Made by a program: the position numbers and the translations under genes. This document shows, one piece after another, positions 41,268 through 50,591 of a stretch of 64,000 bases of DNA. Every line of letters starts with the position of its first letter. Within the stretch, counting starts at the first letter, position 1. The notes under the pieces are model-generated. The model did not search any database, was not told where the DNA came from, and saw nothing but the letters and a program-made list of their open reading frames with translations. The stretch comes from an uncultured Chitinophagaceae bacterium (GTDB taxonomy: Bacteria; Bacteroidota; Bacteroidia; Chitinophagales; Chitinophagaceae), in NCBI GenBank assembly GCA_937907395.1, contig CALCII010000013.1, forward strand, positions 620,001 through 684,000, in the 5' to 3' direction.

Positions 41268-42884
41268 ATGAAGAAGTATTTGTTTTTGTTTGCTGTTCTA
41301 GTAAACGTTTCAGCAGTAGCACAAGTAAAAATAGGAGACAACCCAACTGTTATTAACGGAGGCTCTTTATTGGAAATGGAATCTTCCAACAAAGGAGTAT
41401 TGTTTCCAAGGGTGGATTTGTATAGAACATGGGAGTGGGGCCTTGCCGGAATACCTGAGCAAGGTATGGTGGTATACAACAAAAGCGCCTTTTTAACATC
41501 TTCTGATTTTGCGCCGGCTTTGCCAGGCAATATTGGTTTATATTATTGGGATGGTACCCGTTGGGTAGGGCTAAAAGGTGTATCGGCTCAGGCGGGCGAT
41601 TTTTGGGGATTGCTGGGTAATGCTGGTACAAAAGGAAACTACAATGGCACAGGTGGTAGTGGTGGGCTTATTGGTGCCGGAGGGTATCCTGGTGCACCAG
41701 TAAGGGATTTTAATTTTTTAGGAACAACCGATGACCAGAATTTATTACTGGCCACTAATAATACAGTAAGGGCTGTATTTAACAGGGGTGGGAGTTTGTT
41801 TGGAGGAAGTGGATATGGGTATAATCCTTATTTTGAAACACGGTCAAGCATAATTTTTGGTGCTGGTAATACAGATTCTTCAGGTGAAAGTGTAATGGTT
41901 GGAACTAATAATTTAAATGTATTCCCTGGGTTTGGTAGCATTATGGGAGGCTTATCTAACTATAACAAAGGAGTTAATTCAATTGTAAGTGGTAGCAGTA
42001 ATTTTAACGAGGGTTCTTACAATATTGTTAGTGGTAAGTTTAATGTTGCAACAAAATATACGAAGGGATCCTTGGTTATTGGCGAGTCTAATGCTCTTCG
42101 TTTAGCAGCTCCTTATGTTCCACCACCTGTTATGTACGATGGAGATGAGGGACCTTTGAATGCTAATCTTGTTACTGGATTTAATAATAAAATAGAATAT
42201 AATGGAACAAAGTCTTCAATTAATAATATTGTATCAGGGAATTCTAATTTAGCAATTGGTTCATTCAATAGTGTTTTTGGAAGCCTTAATTCTAGTGACG
42301 GGAACGATAATGTAGTAGGAGGCAGTTCTAATTCAATCAAAGGAAATAACTCTTCTAGTTTTGGAACCTTTAATGAGGTTAATGCAAACGCTTCTTTTGC
42401 ATTTGGAGGTTTGAATCGAGTTAATACCGGCCATGAATATTCTGTTGTTTTTGGAGAAAGTGCAAGTACCACAAATTCCAGGCAGTTTGTTGCGAGATTT
42501 AACAATGGTTACCAGCTATATAGCGGAGCTGCAACTGGGGTAACCCTTAATGCTGGTGCCGGTACATGGACTTCAATTTCTGATTACAGAAGTAAATCGC
42601 ACATTCAAACAATAGATTACGGTTTGGCAGCGGTAATGCAATTGAAACCATCTTCTTATAACTATATAGGAACAAACCGGGTGAGTTTTGGATTTGTTGC
42701 GCAGGATGTTCAAACTATAGTACCAGAGATTGTAGATCAAACCCAAATGGGACCAGATAAGGACTATCTTGGTGTGAGATATGTAGAGTTAATACCCATT
42801 CTAACTAAAGCAATTCAGGAACAACAAAAGCAAATTGAAGAGTTAAAAATGGAATTAAGCAAAATAAAGAAAAACCAAAAATAG
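41268..42884 (+). CDS. YadA-head-like exported protein with C-terminal S74 (tail-fibre) chaperone domain
   Basis: A 538-residue protein with a signal peptide (KKYLFLFAVLVNVSAVAQ). Residues ~190-420 are Asn/Ser/Gly-rich left-handed-roll repeats (N-S-I-V-S-G-S-S-N-F-N, NNIVSGNSNLAIGSFNSVFGS, FGTFNEVNANASFAFGGLN), like YadA-type heads. From ~440, SISDYRSKSHIQTIDYGL...KPSSYNYIG...GFVAQDVQTIVPEIV matches the peptidase S74 intramolecular chaperone that trimerises and often self-cleaves. It ends in a coiled coil (IQEQQKQIEELKMELSKIKK). A trimeric surface fibre is the likely form. Confidence 0.82.
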   Translation: MKKYLFLFAVLVNVSAVAQVKIGDNPTVINGGSLLEMESSNKGVLFPRVDLYRTWEWGLAGIPEQGMVVYNKSAFLTSSDFAPALPGNIGLYYWDGTRWVGLKGVSAQAGDFWGLLGNAGTKGNYNGTGGSGGLIGAGGYPGAPVRDFNFLGTTDDQNLLLATNNTVRAVFNRGGSLFGGSGYGYNPYFETRSSIIFGAGNTDSSGESVMVGTNNLNVFPGFGSIMGGLSNYNKGVNSIVSGSSNFNEGSYNIVSGKFNVATKYTKGSLVIGESNALRLAAPYVPPPVMYDGDEGPLNANLVTGFNNKIEYNGTKSSINNIVSGNSNLAIGSFNSVFGSLNSSDGNDNVVGGSSNSIKGNNSSSFGTFNEVNANASFAFGGLNRVNTGHEYSVVFGESASTTNSRQFVARFNNGYQLYSGAATGVTLNAGAGTWTSISDYRSKSHIQTIDYGLAAVMQLKPSSYNYIGTNRVSFGFVAQDVQTIVPEIVDQTQMGPDKDYLGVRYVELIPILTKAIQEQQKQIEELKMELSKIKKNQK

Positions 42885-42910
42885 GGTTATGTACGGGTGA
42901 GTTGGTTTAA

Positions 42911-42938
42911 AGGTGCGGTGTGTGCCGCACCTGTTTTT
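42911..42938 (+). terminator. terminator after the S74-tailed gene
   Basis: AGGTGCGG 42911-42918 pairs with CCGCACCT 42925-42932 (loop TGTGTG), followed by GTTTTTA. It closes the two-gene unit 39605-42884. Confidence 0.9.
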
Positions 42939-42976
42939 ATTTATAATATGTTTAAATTTAAGGCAAAATAAGTATA

Positions 42977-43765
42977 ATGAGTGCTCAAGATGGCAACATA
43001 ATCAGAATTTATCATATTGAGGACAGCAGCAAGTATATAAATGTTGTAAAGGAGTTGATTGCCTCCTTCAGAGAGTTGGAGTATGTAGGTAGTTGTATAT
43101 CTCCCGAGGAGGGAGTAAGGGAAGTGGTAAAACACCGGCCAGATATTGTGCTTTTGGATGTGGAGATGCCGGGTAAAGATGGTTTTTGGGTGGCAGAACA
43201 GTTGAAGAACCTGGATGTAATGATTGTGTTTGTTACCAATCATACAGAGTTTGCAATCAACGCTTTTAAAACCTTTGCATTGCACTATCTTATTAAACCT
43301 GTTAAGTATAGTGACCTTTTTGAAGTAATAGAAAGATATAGGAAAAGAAAGCCAGAATTGTTAAGCAGGCAAAGTGACCAGGTTAGTGAACTTGTAAACA
43401 GCTTAAAAATAATGGGGGAGGCCTGCCCTAGACGTATTTTTGTTAACACACAGAAGTTCATACTGGTTTTACAGCTTGTAGATGTGATTTATGCAAAAGC
43501 AGAAGGTTCTTATACTCATTTTGTAATGAGGGATGGAAGTATTGTAATTAGTGGAAAAAATTTAAAAACATATACCGCTGTACTTGAAAAGAATCCGGAT
43601 TTTGTTAAGATACACAGGAGTTATGTTATCAATCAATCTGCCCTAATTTGCATTCGTAAGAAAAAACTTGATATTACTTTTCATTTTGTTAATGACCATA
43701 AAGTACATGTTGCCACTTTTAGGAAAGGTGATTGGATGTCCAATTTGGATTATAGTGAAGAGTAG
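42977..43765 (+). CDS. LytTR-family response regulator
   Basis: A 262-residue two-component regulator. The receiver domain (residues ~8-125) has the acidic pair E15-D16, the phosphoacceptor D61 in IVLLDVEMPGKDG, VFVTNHTE and the Lys in LIKPVKYSDLFE. The C-terminal LytTR domain (RIFVNTQKFILVLQLVDVIYAKAEGSYTHFVM...KIHRSYVIN) binds DNA. No kinase adjoins it; the closest LytS-type kinase is at 47-50 kb on the opposite strand, beyond the IS elements. It may control the surrounding surface-protein genes. Confidence 0.93.
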   Translation: MSAQDGNIIRIYHIEDSSKYINVVKELIASFRELEYVGSCISPEEGVREVVKHRPDIVLLDVEMPGKDGFWVAEQLKNLDVMIVFVTNHTEFAINAFKTFALHYLIKPVKYSDLFEVIERYRKRKPELLSRQSDQVSELVNSLKIMGEACPRRIFVNTQKFILVLQLVDVIYAKAEGSYTHFVMRDGSIVISGKNLKTYTAVLEKNPDFVKIHRSYVINQSALICIRKKKLDITFHFVNDHKVHVATFRKGDWMSNLDYSEE

Positions 43766-43889
43766 GTACCTGTAGAAGTTTCTTTATTTATGATTTCTTG
43801 TATTTTTTGCAAGGTATGCTAAATGAATAATTTTAACATGCTAATAAGAATTAAGTAACCCATTTTTTTTAGTAAAATTTCCTTTAAAA

Positions 43890-45317
43890 ATGAAAATTTG
43901 TGCAAGAATTGTTTGCTTTTTCTATTTTCAATTTGTTATTGTGAATGGATTTTCTCAATTGCCAGCTAGCTCTGTTTATTATATTGAGAATTTTTTGGCG
44001 TCATTAAGTCAGTGGCCTGGTGTTCAAAGTAGTAATGAGTTTACATATTTGGCAGGTGGAGTCATTAAAGGTAATGTAACATTTAATGACAGGATTGATT
44101 TAACAAGTACACACTTTGGAAAGAGTTGTAGATTTTCATGCTTGGAATTTTATACCGGTACTAATACTCCCGATTTCCTTTCAGTTAAGTATCGATTTAA
44201 TCTCTATAAGGAGATAAATGGGAAAGATGTTTTGGTGTCATATTTTGATAACAATGTGCCTATATTGCCAAGTTTTATAACTGCTTATGAAAATGCTATT
44301 ATTAACGATCCGGATTTGAGCAGTTGCAAATCGGTGCTATTAAAAATTAAGCTATCGCTTATCTATAGCGTAACAAATACCTACGTAATTAATTCATTGG
44401 TAAATGATCCTGCATTAAGTAGTTGTAATACTAAGCAAATGCAAGTTCATGTTAGTTTTAATAAAAATTTATACAGTGGTGTGCCTTTAGGCCAAAAAAC
44501 TTCATCTACTATTCTGAATTTTAATTCACAGGTAGAAATACCTTTTCCTGTTACAGGGTTTAGAATGATTAACTGCAGAAGGCAGGAGCGAAAATTAAAA
44601 TTAGTTCCAGACCAGTATTATAACACATTTTTTAAGGAAAAATTATATAACTTATTTACCTTTTCTTCTGCTCCTGGTACTAAATTTTTTAGAGTTAAAT
44701 TGGTTGACAGTTCTTCTTGTAAATCTAATATAGTAGCTTATAACTCTGCGTATACAACTATTCCCAGTGTTAAGTATCAATGTAATTTTGGTGTAGGTGC
44801 AAGCGCTACTGCAGTTACTCCTACTGCAAATACTTTGATGTATGCAGATACTATTAACAATTATATTTATTTCAATACTGCTAATAAAGAATGGGATAAA
44901 TCTTATTGCAAGAAAGATTCGATGCCTTTGCAGCTATATGCTATAAATCCGAAGTGTATTTTGTATACATGGGCATTTATACCACATTATTTTGAACCCA
45001 TGCCAATTATAGTAGATAAGGTTCTGGATTTTAAAAGAGGTAATCTGGGATTTGGTTTTGGGGGCAATCTAAATGATGGAATATGTTCTGCTTTTCCTAA
45101 TCCTTCTACAAATGAAGTATTCTTAAAGTCGCCCAATGGATTCTTAACTATTAATGTGCTTGATGTTACTGGTAAAAGAGTAATGCCAGAGCGACGAGTT
45201 CAGCAAAAAACATCCTCTGAACGAATCAACATTGCATTACTAAAACCAGGTGTTTATATTTTTGAAATAATTGACAGACGAAATCAAAAGAATGTCTTAA
45301 AAGTAATTAAGAAGTAG
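43890..45317 (+). CDS. secreted protein of unknown function with T9SS sorting domain
   Basis: A 475-residue protein with a signal peptide (IVCFFYFQFVIVNGFSQ). The body is not recognised; it contains paired Cys segments (LSSCKSVLLKI, LSSCNTKQMQV, SSCKSN). The C-terminus is a type A sorting domain: C-S-A-F-P-N-P-S-T-N-E-V-F-L, L-D-V-T-G-K-R-V, LLKPGVYIFEII, ending KVIKK. It is very AT-rich. No terminator is seen before the IS481-type remnant. Confidence 0.8.
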   Translation: MKICARIVCFFYFQFVIVNGFSQLPASSVYYIENFLASLSQWPGVQSSNEFTYLAGGVIKGNVTFNDRIDLTSTHFGKSCRFSCLEFYTGTNTPDFLSVKYRFNLYKEINGKDVLVSYFDNNVPILPSFITAYENAIINDPDLSSCKSVLLKIKLSLIYSVTNTYVINSLVNDPALSSCNTKQMQVHVSFNKNLYSGVPLGQKTSSTILNFNSQVEIPFPVTGFRMINCRRQERKLKLVPDQYYNTFFKEKLYNLFTFSSAPGTKFFRVKLVDSSSCKSNIVAYNSAYTTIPSVKYQCNFGVGASATAVTPTANTLMYADTINNYIYFNTANKEWDKSYCKKDSMPLQLYAINPKCILYTWAFIPHYFEPMPIIVDKVLDFKRGNLGFGFGGNLNDGICSAFPNPSTNEVFLKSPNGFLTINVLDVTGKRVMPERRVQQKTSSERINIALLKPGVYIFEIIDRRNQKNVLKVIKK

Positions 45318-45392
45318 TTATTTACTTAAAACAAAACGCACTTAGAGAAAGAGCATTTTATTTTAAGTTTGTATTTATTTGTGGAAGTTAAG

Positions 45393-45880
45393 AGTTGATC
45401 TGACAATTGGGATTATATTTAAGTAACGACACTTATTTAATAACCTCAAAATGTCAGGTCATGAACTCAGAAACTAAGTTAATCAAATCTCGTGTAGGCT
45501 TACTCAATTTTGTCGAACAATTAAACAATGTAACCCGGGCATGCAAATTGATGGGGAACAGTCGGGACAGTTTTTATCGAATTAAAGAGCTTTATAGTAC
45601 CGGTGGTGAAGAAGCTCTCAGAGAGATCAGCAGCCGTAAACTTATTACCAATAATCGAATAGAACCAGGGGTAGAGGAAGCTGTTGTAAGAATGGCTTTT
45701 GATTATACTGCTTATGGACTGTCTCGTGCCTGCAATGAATTACGTAAGCAAGGTATTTTTATCTCTGCAGCAGGTGTTCGTTGTGTTTGGCAGGGCCATA
45801 ATCTTGAAGTATTTGAAAAGCGTTTAAAGGCATTAGAAGACCGTGTTGCACAGGAAGGCCTGATTCTTTCTGAAGCCCAG
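45393..45880 (+). mobile_element. IS481-family insertion sequence remnant (left part)
   Basis: The left portion of an IS481-type element survives, including the transposase N-terminus. Coding sequence of that transposase is recognisable to 45880 (ending I-L-S-E-A-Q), where the IS3-family end begins. The catalytic DDE half and right end are absent from the window. The exact left end is not determined; 45393 is an estimate from the AT-rich flank. Confidence 0.6.
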
Positions 45881-45910
45881 TGTAAGCTTCCCAATCCTTC
45901 GGCCATTTAG
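45461..45910 (+). pseudogene. truncated IS481-family transposase (N-terminal half)
   Basis: The surviving 140 or so residues contain the two helix-turn-helix parts of IS481 transposases (LLNFVEQLNNVTRACKLMG...FYRIKELY and VVRMAFDYTAYGLSRACNELRKQGI) and the helical LEKRLKALEDRV-like linker. Everything after residue ~140 is encoded by the inserted IS3 end, which supplies the stop codon at 45908-45910. The rve catalytic domain is lost, so the protein cannot transpose. ATG 45461 is taken as start; the frame is open from 45407. Confidence 0.75.
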
Positions 45911-45944
45911 AAGTTAGCGAAAATGTTAACTTTAAATGGTAAAT

Positions 45945-46212
45945 ATGAAAAAGTCAAAGTACACAGAAACGCAAATTGTAAAAGTAATTAAGGAAAATGA
46001 AGCAGGCAAATCCGTTCAGAATATCTGCAGAGAATTAGGCGTAAGCAATGTTACCTTCTATGCCTGGCGACAACGTTATGGGGGAATGGAAGTGAGTGAC
46101 GTTAAGAAAAATGAAAGAACTTGAGGAAGAAAACAACAGGCTAAAAAAGATGTTTGCCAACCTGAGTTTACAGCATGAGGCATTGAAAGATGCTGTTGCA
46201 AAAAAGCTTTAA
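45945..46212 (+). pseudogene. IS3-family orfA, frameshifted
   Basis: The first part (MKKSKYTETQIVKVIKE...VQNICRELGVSNVTFYAWRQRYGGM) is the Trp-containing helix-turn-helix of IS3 orfA. After V-K-K, an extra A in the run at 46107-46110 shifts the frame and leads to a stop at 46122-46124. The normal continuation, a leucine-zipper segment starting MKELEEENNRLKKMF, is intact in the shifted frame from 46111 to the TAA at 46210. Confidence 0.85.
46200..46206 (+). other. A6G programmed frameshift site of the IS3 element
   Basis: AAAAAAG lies a few bases before the orfA stop (46210). A -1 slip here joins orfA to the orfB frame (GCT at 46206 onward), as is standard in IS3-family elements for making the OrfAB transposase. 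Confidence 0.7.
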
Positions 46213-47050
46213 CTCCTGACGAGAAGGGCAACTTGGTGAAACACATGACCCAGCATCATTGTGTAAGCCATCGTCAGGCGTGTAAAATGGTAAGGTTGCC
46301 CAGAAGTACAGAACAATACAGGCTTCGTGTGAAAGACGATGAAGAGGTTATAGGGGCGTTGGAAAAGATCATTGAAAAACATCCTTCTATAGGATTTTGG
46401 CAGTGTCATTACCGATTACGGCTGCAAGGGTATGTGTGGAATCATAAGCGTGTGTACAGGGTTTATACAAAGTTGCAGCTGAACATCAGGAGAAGAAGCA
46501 AGAAAAGGCTTCCTGCACGTGTAAAACAAGCATTATTCCAGCCCGAAACAATAAATCAGGTGTGGAGCATTGATTTTATGAGTGATGCTTTATGGGATGG
46601 CAGAAAGTTCAGATTGCTGAATATCATTGATGACTTTAACCGGGAAGTATTACACATTGAATCAGATCTGTCTTTACCCGCCATGCGCATCATACGGGTA
46701 TTGGAATTTTTAAAGAAACCAGAGGCCTTCCTGCAATGCTCAGGGTAGACAATGGACCAGAGTTTATATCACATCAGCTGGATTGCTGGTGTAAAAAGAA
46801 TAAAATAACGCTGGTATTTATCCAGCCTGGAAAACCCATGCAAAACGGATTTATTGAGAGACTGAACGGATCTATGAGACGGGAACTGTTGAATGCTTTT
46901 GTGTTTACCACATTAGCTGAAGTCAGAAACAAAGTAGAAGAATGGGTGCTGGACTATAACCATTACAGGCCTCACAAGGCCCTTGGATACACTTCGCCAG
47001 TAGTGTTCAGAGAAAAACAAAAAACAACTGGCGAAAAACTTAATTTTTAA
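46206..47050 (+). pseudogene. IS3-family orfB (DDE transposase), frameshifted
   Basis: The frame after the slip encodes HTH_21 ([21 protein letters not shown]) and the integrase core with the first Asp in WSIDFMSD. A one-base deletion near 46715 (in LEFLKKP) shifts the frame to a stop at 46746-46748. The second Asp (LRVDNGPEF) and Glu (NGFIERLNGSMRREL) lie in the frame starting about 46736 and ending at 47050. All three catalytic residues persist, but in two frames, so the gene is inactive unless corrected. Confidence 0.85.
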
Positions 47051-47079
47051 CTTTTGAGTGGCCCAAAAAAACGGGAAGC

Positions 47080-50046
47080 TTACTGTATTTGTTCGGAAAT
47101 GCCTTGATTTGGAATGTATATTGAAACAGTACTTCCGGGGTTTCCTTCATTGTTTTGAAAAGTAATATAAGGTTTTTCATTCGTTTTTTGGGATAAGCAC
47201 ATTATTTCTAATCTAGAACGTGATACATTAGTTCCAATTCCTTTATGAATCATGTTTACATCTCCCAATCCCGAACCATTGTCAATGATTTTAATCATTG
47301 ATCCAGACTTATATCGTTGTACTGTAATGTTTATGTGGCTTTGTCGGGTGGATTTTATAAATGCATGTTTAAGACAGTTTTCCACAAATGGCTGTAATAG
47401 CATTGTTGGAACATCAATACTGTAAGTATCTATTTCTTCTTCATTGAGTATTTGATAATTGAATTCGGTTGATACAATCTTCTTTTGTAACAATAAGTAC
47501 TCTTCAATGAAATCCAATTCTTCTTCAAGAGTGTGTATCTCTTTTTCTGTTATGTTTAATACTTTTCTGAAATAGCGGGAAAGTTGTTCGATATAAGATA
47601 CATTTTCTTCCCAATTAGCATCTTTTGGTAGATTTAACGAAAGTATGTTAAAAGCATTTTGAATAAAATGAGTATTAAGTTGTGTTCTAATAACTTTCAA
47701 ATCATTTTGAAGTATTCTTCGTTCTCTTTCTGATTTTAACTTTTGTAATCTATAAATACGAATTGCTATTATTGTTAGAAAAAGTATTAACATTAATAGG
47801 TAAGTAATATAGGCCCCGGTTGTTTTATACCAAGGTGGAAGAAGTTCGATTATTAATTTATTAGTTTTCGTATTAAGACCGTACGGATTTATTAGTTTGT
47901 ATTCCAATTCATATACCCCTGGTTTTCCTGCAAAAGGGAAGATAATGTTGTCAGTTATAGGTATAGTATCGAATGACCGGTTGTTATAAGAATATACAAT
48001 TCTGGTTTCCTTTTCATTTATGAATGAAATGTGCTCTACATAGAACCTTAAATCTGAAAAATTGTGTGGGAGGAATACTTTTTGTTGACCTTTAGAAATG
48101 TTGTGAAAATCAATTTTAGTATTTGTACATTTTAATTCAAAGTGATTTGAAAATGAAACCGGGTATATTTCAGTATTTAATAAATATAGTCCATTTGTTG
48201 TTCCAACCCATAATTCTGTCCCATTTAAGATAAATGCTCCTCGATTAACCTCGCCTACTTGAAGATCGTTAAAATTCTTAGCAGGTATTGGTATAATATT
48301 GTTCCTTGTTAATCCAAAAAAGTTGTTGCCTCCAATGAATACTCTTTTATCTGAATTTATTATTAGGCTATATGTGTATCTGTTTTTGGGTAACTTAACA
48401 AAGGAAGTGTCTGAAACTATTTTACCATTATGCAGTGAATACAGATTGTCTCCAATAAAATAATATCTATCTTCATATATGGTAAAATTGTAAATATTGC
48501 TATTATTGTGCTTTATAAAAATTAATGGTTTTAGGTTGGCGCTGTCAGTTAAAATAAAGTATTTTAAATCCAGCATAGCTAAACAATCTCTTTCTGTAAA
48601 CATTATTCGCCTGAAATAGAAGTTTTCTGGGGGTAAAGGAAACTTTAAGGTGTTTAGTTTATTGTTAACTAGTTTATAAATAGCTTTATTACTTGTGAAA
48701 ACGATAGTCCCATTTCTTGAAATATCAAAAGATTGAAATATTTCTCCGGGTTTCAAATGTTTTGGAAGTTTATTTACTAAAACACCATCAGTAGTTATAC
48801 ACTGAATACCAGTAAAAGAAGTTAAAAACCAAATATATCCTTTAGTGTCAAACTTAGCGTAAAGTACTCTGTTTAAATTAGAAGTACTAATTTTTTGTTT
48901 CTTTACGTGTAATATTTTATTTTTCAAGATACTATACCAGTTATTGCCTCCAACAAAGCAAAAATTTTGATATGCTGCTATTGCTGATACTTCATCCTCT
49001 GGGATTCCATTGAAATCGTTGTATTTATTTAATGATAAATCTGAAATTCGTATTATGTTATTTGGCGTACTTATCCAAAGGTTTTGATCTTTGTCGATAA
49101 TTGCATCCAGGATTCGTTTATTATTTAAGTTTACTTTATTTGTAATATTCTGAAACGATTTTGTTTTCTTATTCAAGAGACAAATGTTTTTTGAATCAAA
49201 TATTATTGCCATTGAATTATTGGCATGATATTTTACAATTCCGGAAGGAATATCGAATGGCCAGTTCTTAGAAGCATTAAACTTGAAAGCTAATCTTAGT
49301 TTCCCAGATGGTGTTAATGTGAAAATTTGATTTTTTGTGATTGCAAATATCGTACTGTCTGAAGCTTTTGATTTGTAAAGTGAAATGAATTTCTGAGATT
49401 CTTTGGTTATTTTATTTATTGTTGTATCAGAAATGCATGTAAAAAAAAGTTGTCCTTTTTTATTGAGTATACATAATGTAGAATCTGAAAGTTTTTTTAT
49501 GTCAATAATTTGTGCATTACCCAAATCAGCAACGAAATCAGGTTTGAAATATGTAAAAGAAGTTACTGGTCTGTTTTTGTAAATAAGTAACCGATTCTCA
49601 TGAAAAAAAGTATATAGTTTAAATTGATTTTTATCGTTTATCTCAAAAAAGGGGAATAGATGTAAGTCGTTTTTCTGGGGATTGAATTGAAAGGAACCCT
49701 TATAATGAAATCTGAAGTTTTCAACTTCAAACAACAAGTACAAACCATTTTGATTTTTGAAAGAAGATATTAGATAAAGTTTGCCATCGAAACTACGCCA
49801 AAACCTATTGAAGCCGCTTAGGGGTATTCTATCAAGGGAGTCTATTTTTGTTACTTTTGTTCCATTATAAGTAAAAATTGCGTTATCAGACCCGAACATT
49901 ATTCTTCCGTTTTCGTCAGTATCTATTGAGTTAATATTCCAATAGCTGTTTCTAAATTCTTTACCCCAATTTTCTATACTAAAAATTTGAGCTAAACTGA
50001 TTTGTTCGATTACAACGAGAAATAGAAAAATGACAAATCTAAGCAT
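47080..50046 (-). CDS. propeller-type sensor histidine kinase (LytS/YehU class)
   Basis: A 988-residue membrane kinase. A signal-like N-terminus precedes two-component-regulator propeller repeats (residues ~25-620), a Y_Y_Y-like beta domain (~660-735), one transmembrane helix (TGAYITYLLMLILFLTIIAI) and a His_kinase domain with the phosphoacceptor segment T-Q-L-N-T-H-F-I-Q-N-A-F-N-I-L. The ATPase domain has VENCLKHAF and DNGSGLG, and ends TVSIYIPNQ. This class usually pairs with LytTR regulators. Its stop codon TAA (47080-47082) lies in the IS3 right inverted repeat, so the native C-terminus may have been altered by a few residues. Confidence 0.9.
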   Translation of the reverse strand: MLRFVIFLFLVVIEQISLAQIFSIENWGKEFRNSYWNINSIDTDENGRIMFGSDNAIFTYNGTKVTKIDSLDRIPLSGFNRFWRSFDGKLYLISSFKNQNGLYLLFEVENFRFHYKGSFQFNPQKNDLHLFPFFEINDKNQFKLYTFFHENRLLIYKNRPVTSFTYFKPDFVADLGNAQIIDIKKLSDSTLCILNKKGQLFFTCISDTTINKITKESQKFISLYKSKASDSTIFAITKNQIFTLTPSGKLRLAFKFNASKNWPFDIPSGIVKYHANNSMAIIFDSKNICLLNKKTKSFQNITNKVNLNNKRILDAIIDKDQNLWISTPNNIIRISDLSLNKYNDFNGIPEDEVSAIAAYQNFCFVGGNNWYSILKNKILHVKKQKISTSNLNRVLYAKFDTKGYIWFLTSFTGIQCITTDGVLVNKLPKHLKPGEIFQSFDISRNGTIVFTSNKAIYKLVNNKLNTLKFPLPPENFYFRRIMFTERDCLAMLDLKYFILTDSANLKPLIFIKHNNSNIYNFTIYEDRYYFIGDNLYSLHNGKIVSDTSFVKLPKNRYTYSLIINSDKRVFIGGNNFFGLTRNNIIPIPAKNFNDLQVGEVNRGAFILNGTELWVGTTNGLYLLNTEIYPVSFSNHFELKCTNTKIDFHNISKGQQKVFLPHNFSDLRFYVEHISFINEKETRIVYSYNNRSFDTIPITDNIIFPFAGKPGVYELEYKLINPYGLNTKTNKLIIELLPPWYKTTGAYITYLLMLILFLTIIAIRIYRLQKLKSERERRILQNDLKVIRTQLNTHFIQNAFNILSLNLPKDANWEENVSYIEQLSRYFRKVLNITEKEIHTLEEELDFIEEYLLLQKKIVSTEFNYQILNEEEIDTYSIDVPTMLLQPFVENCLKHAFIKSTRQSHINITVQRYKSGSMIKIIDNGSGLGDVNMIHKGIGTNVSRSRLEIMCLSQKTNEKPYITFQNNEGNPGSTVSIYIPNQGISEQIQ

Positions 50047-50135
50047 ATGTTCGTAGAGTGCTATTAGTCAAATTTAATTATTTAAGCGTAATTATGGATG
50101 GTCGAATAAAAAATAATCTCTTGGTTTTCTATGTT

Positions 50136-50540
50136 TTATAGGTAAAAGCCTTCGCCTTTTAAAAGGGTATACAGCCCTGTTTTTAAAACCTCAAATCCTT
50201 TCTTTGTGCTTAGAAAGGCATTCACCCCCAGTGATTTATAAGTTTCAAATATATTCGAAGAAATATCTGAATAAAGTAAAAGAATTTCTGATTTTTTGTT
50301 TGTGTTTCTACAAAAGTTTATGAACTCCGTTAATTCAGAATTACCAATTTTATGATCAATAATGATTATTTCAAATTCTTGTACTTTTACCTTTATCTTT
50401 GCTAAATTCAAATTCGTTGTACTGTCAATTTTGAAGTTTTTTTCTCTTTGACTAAACATTTCAGTTAAGCTTTCGCAATCCAGTTTATGTTTTAAATACA
50501 ATAATGTATTTATTGTTTGATCTTCATTTATTGTATACAT
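50136..50540 (-). CDS. stand-alone receiver-like protein
   Basis: A 134-residue single-domain protein resembling a response-regulator receiver without output domain. The Asp in EIIIIDHKIGN sits where the phosphoacceptor should be, Y-S-D-I-S follows at strand 4, and a Lys in FLSTKKG at strand 5. The N-terminal acidic pair is not evident. The end, LKTGLYTLLKGEGFYL, is where LuxR-type regulators pass into their HTH, so this could be a truncated NarL-type regulator. It lies 90 bp upstream of the sensor kinase on the same strand and may act with it. Confidence 0.65.
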   Translation of the reverse strand: MYTINEDQTINTLLYLKHKLDCESLTEMFSQREKNFKIDSTTNLNLAKIKVKVQEFEIIIIDHKIGNSELTEFINFCRNTNKKSEILLLYSDISSNIFETYKSLGVNAFLSTKKGFEVLKTGLYTLLKGEGFYL

Positions 50541-50591
50541 ATTACATTATAATTATGTGTGGAAAGGTATACAATCACTCAAATAGTGTGT

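Larger units (their letters stand above)
45881..47084 (+). mobile_element. IS3-family insertion sequence, degenerate
   Basis: About 1.2 kb bounded by imperfect inverted repeats: GTAAGCTTCCC at 45882-45892 and its complement at 47073-47083 are identical over 11 bases, followed by matching GGCCA and AAGTTA blocks further in. It encodes IS3-type orfA and orfB with an A6G slippery site between them. Both reading frames carry single-base indels, so the element is probably dead. No target duplication is seen, and sequence is missing on both flanks (half of the IS481 element and possibly the 3' end of the kinase gene). Confidence 0.8.

Noticed and set aside
31122..47000. A left attachment-site copy of the tRNA-Ser 3' end
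   Set aside because: I looked for the GGCGGAGAGAGAGGG string and the T-arm sequence in the left region and found none by eye; a search is needed to be sure.
45393..47084. A single composite transposon with two transposases
   Set aside because: The IS481 frame breaks exactly at the IS3 repeat and lacks its catalytic half, so nesting with loss explains it better.
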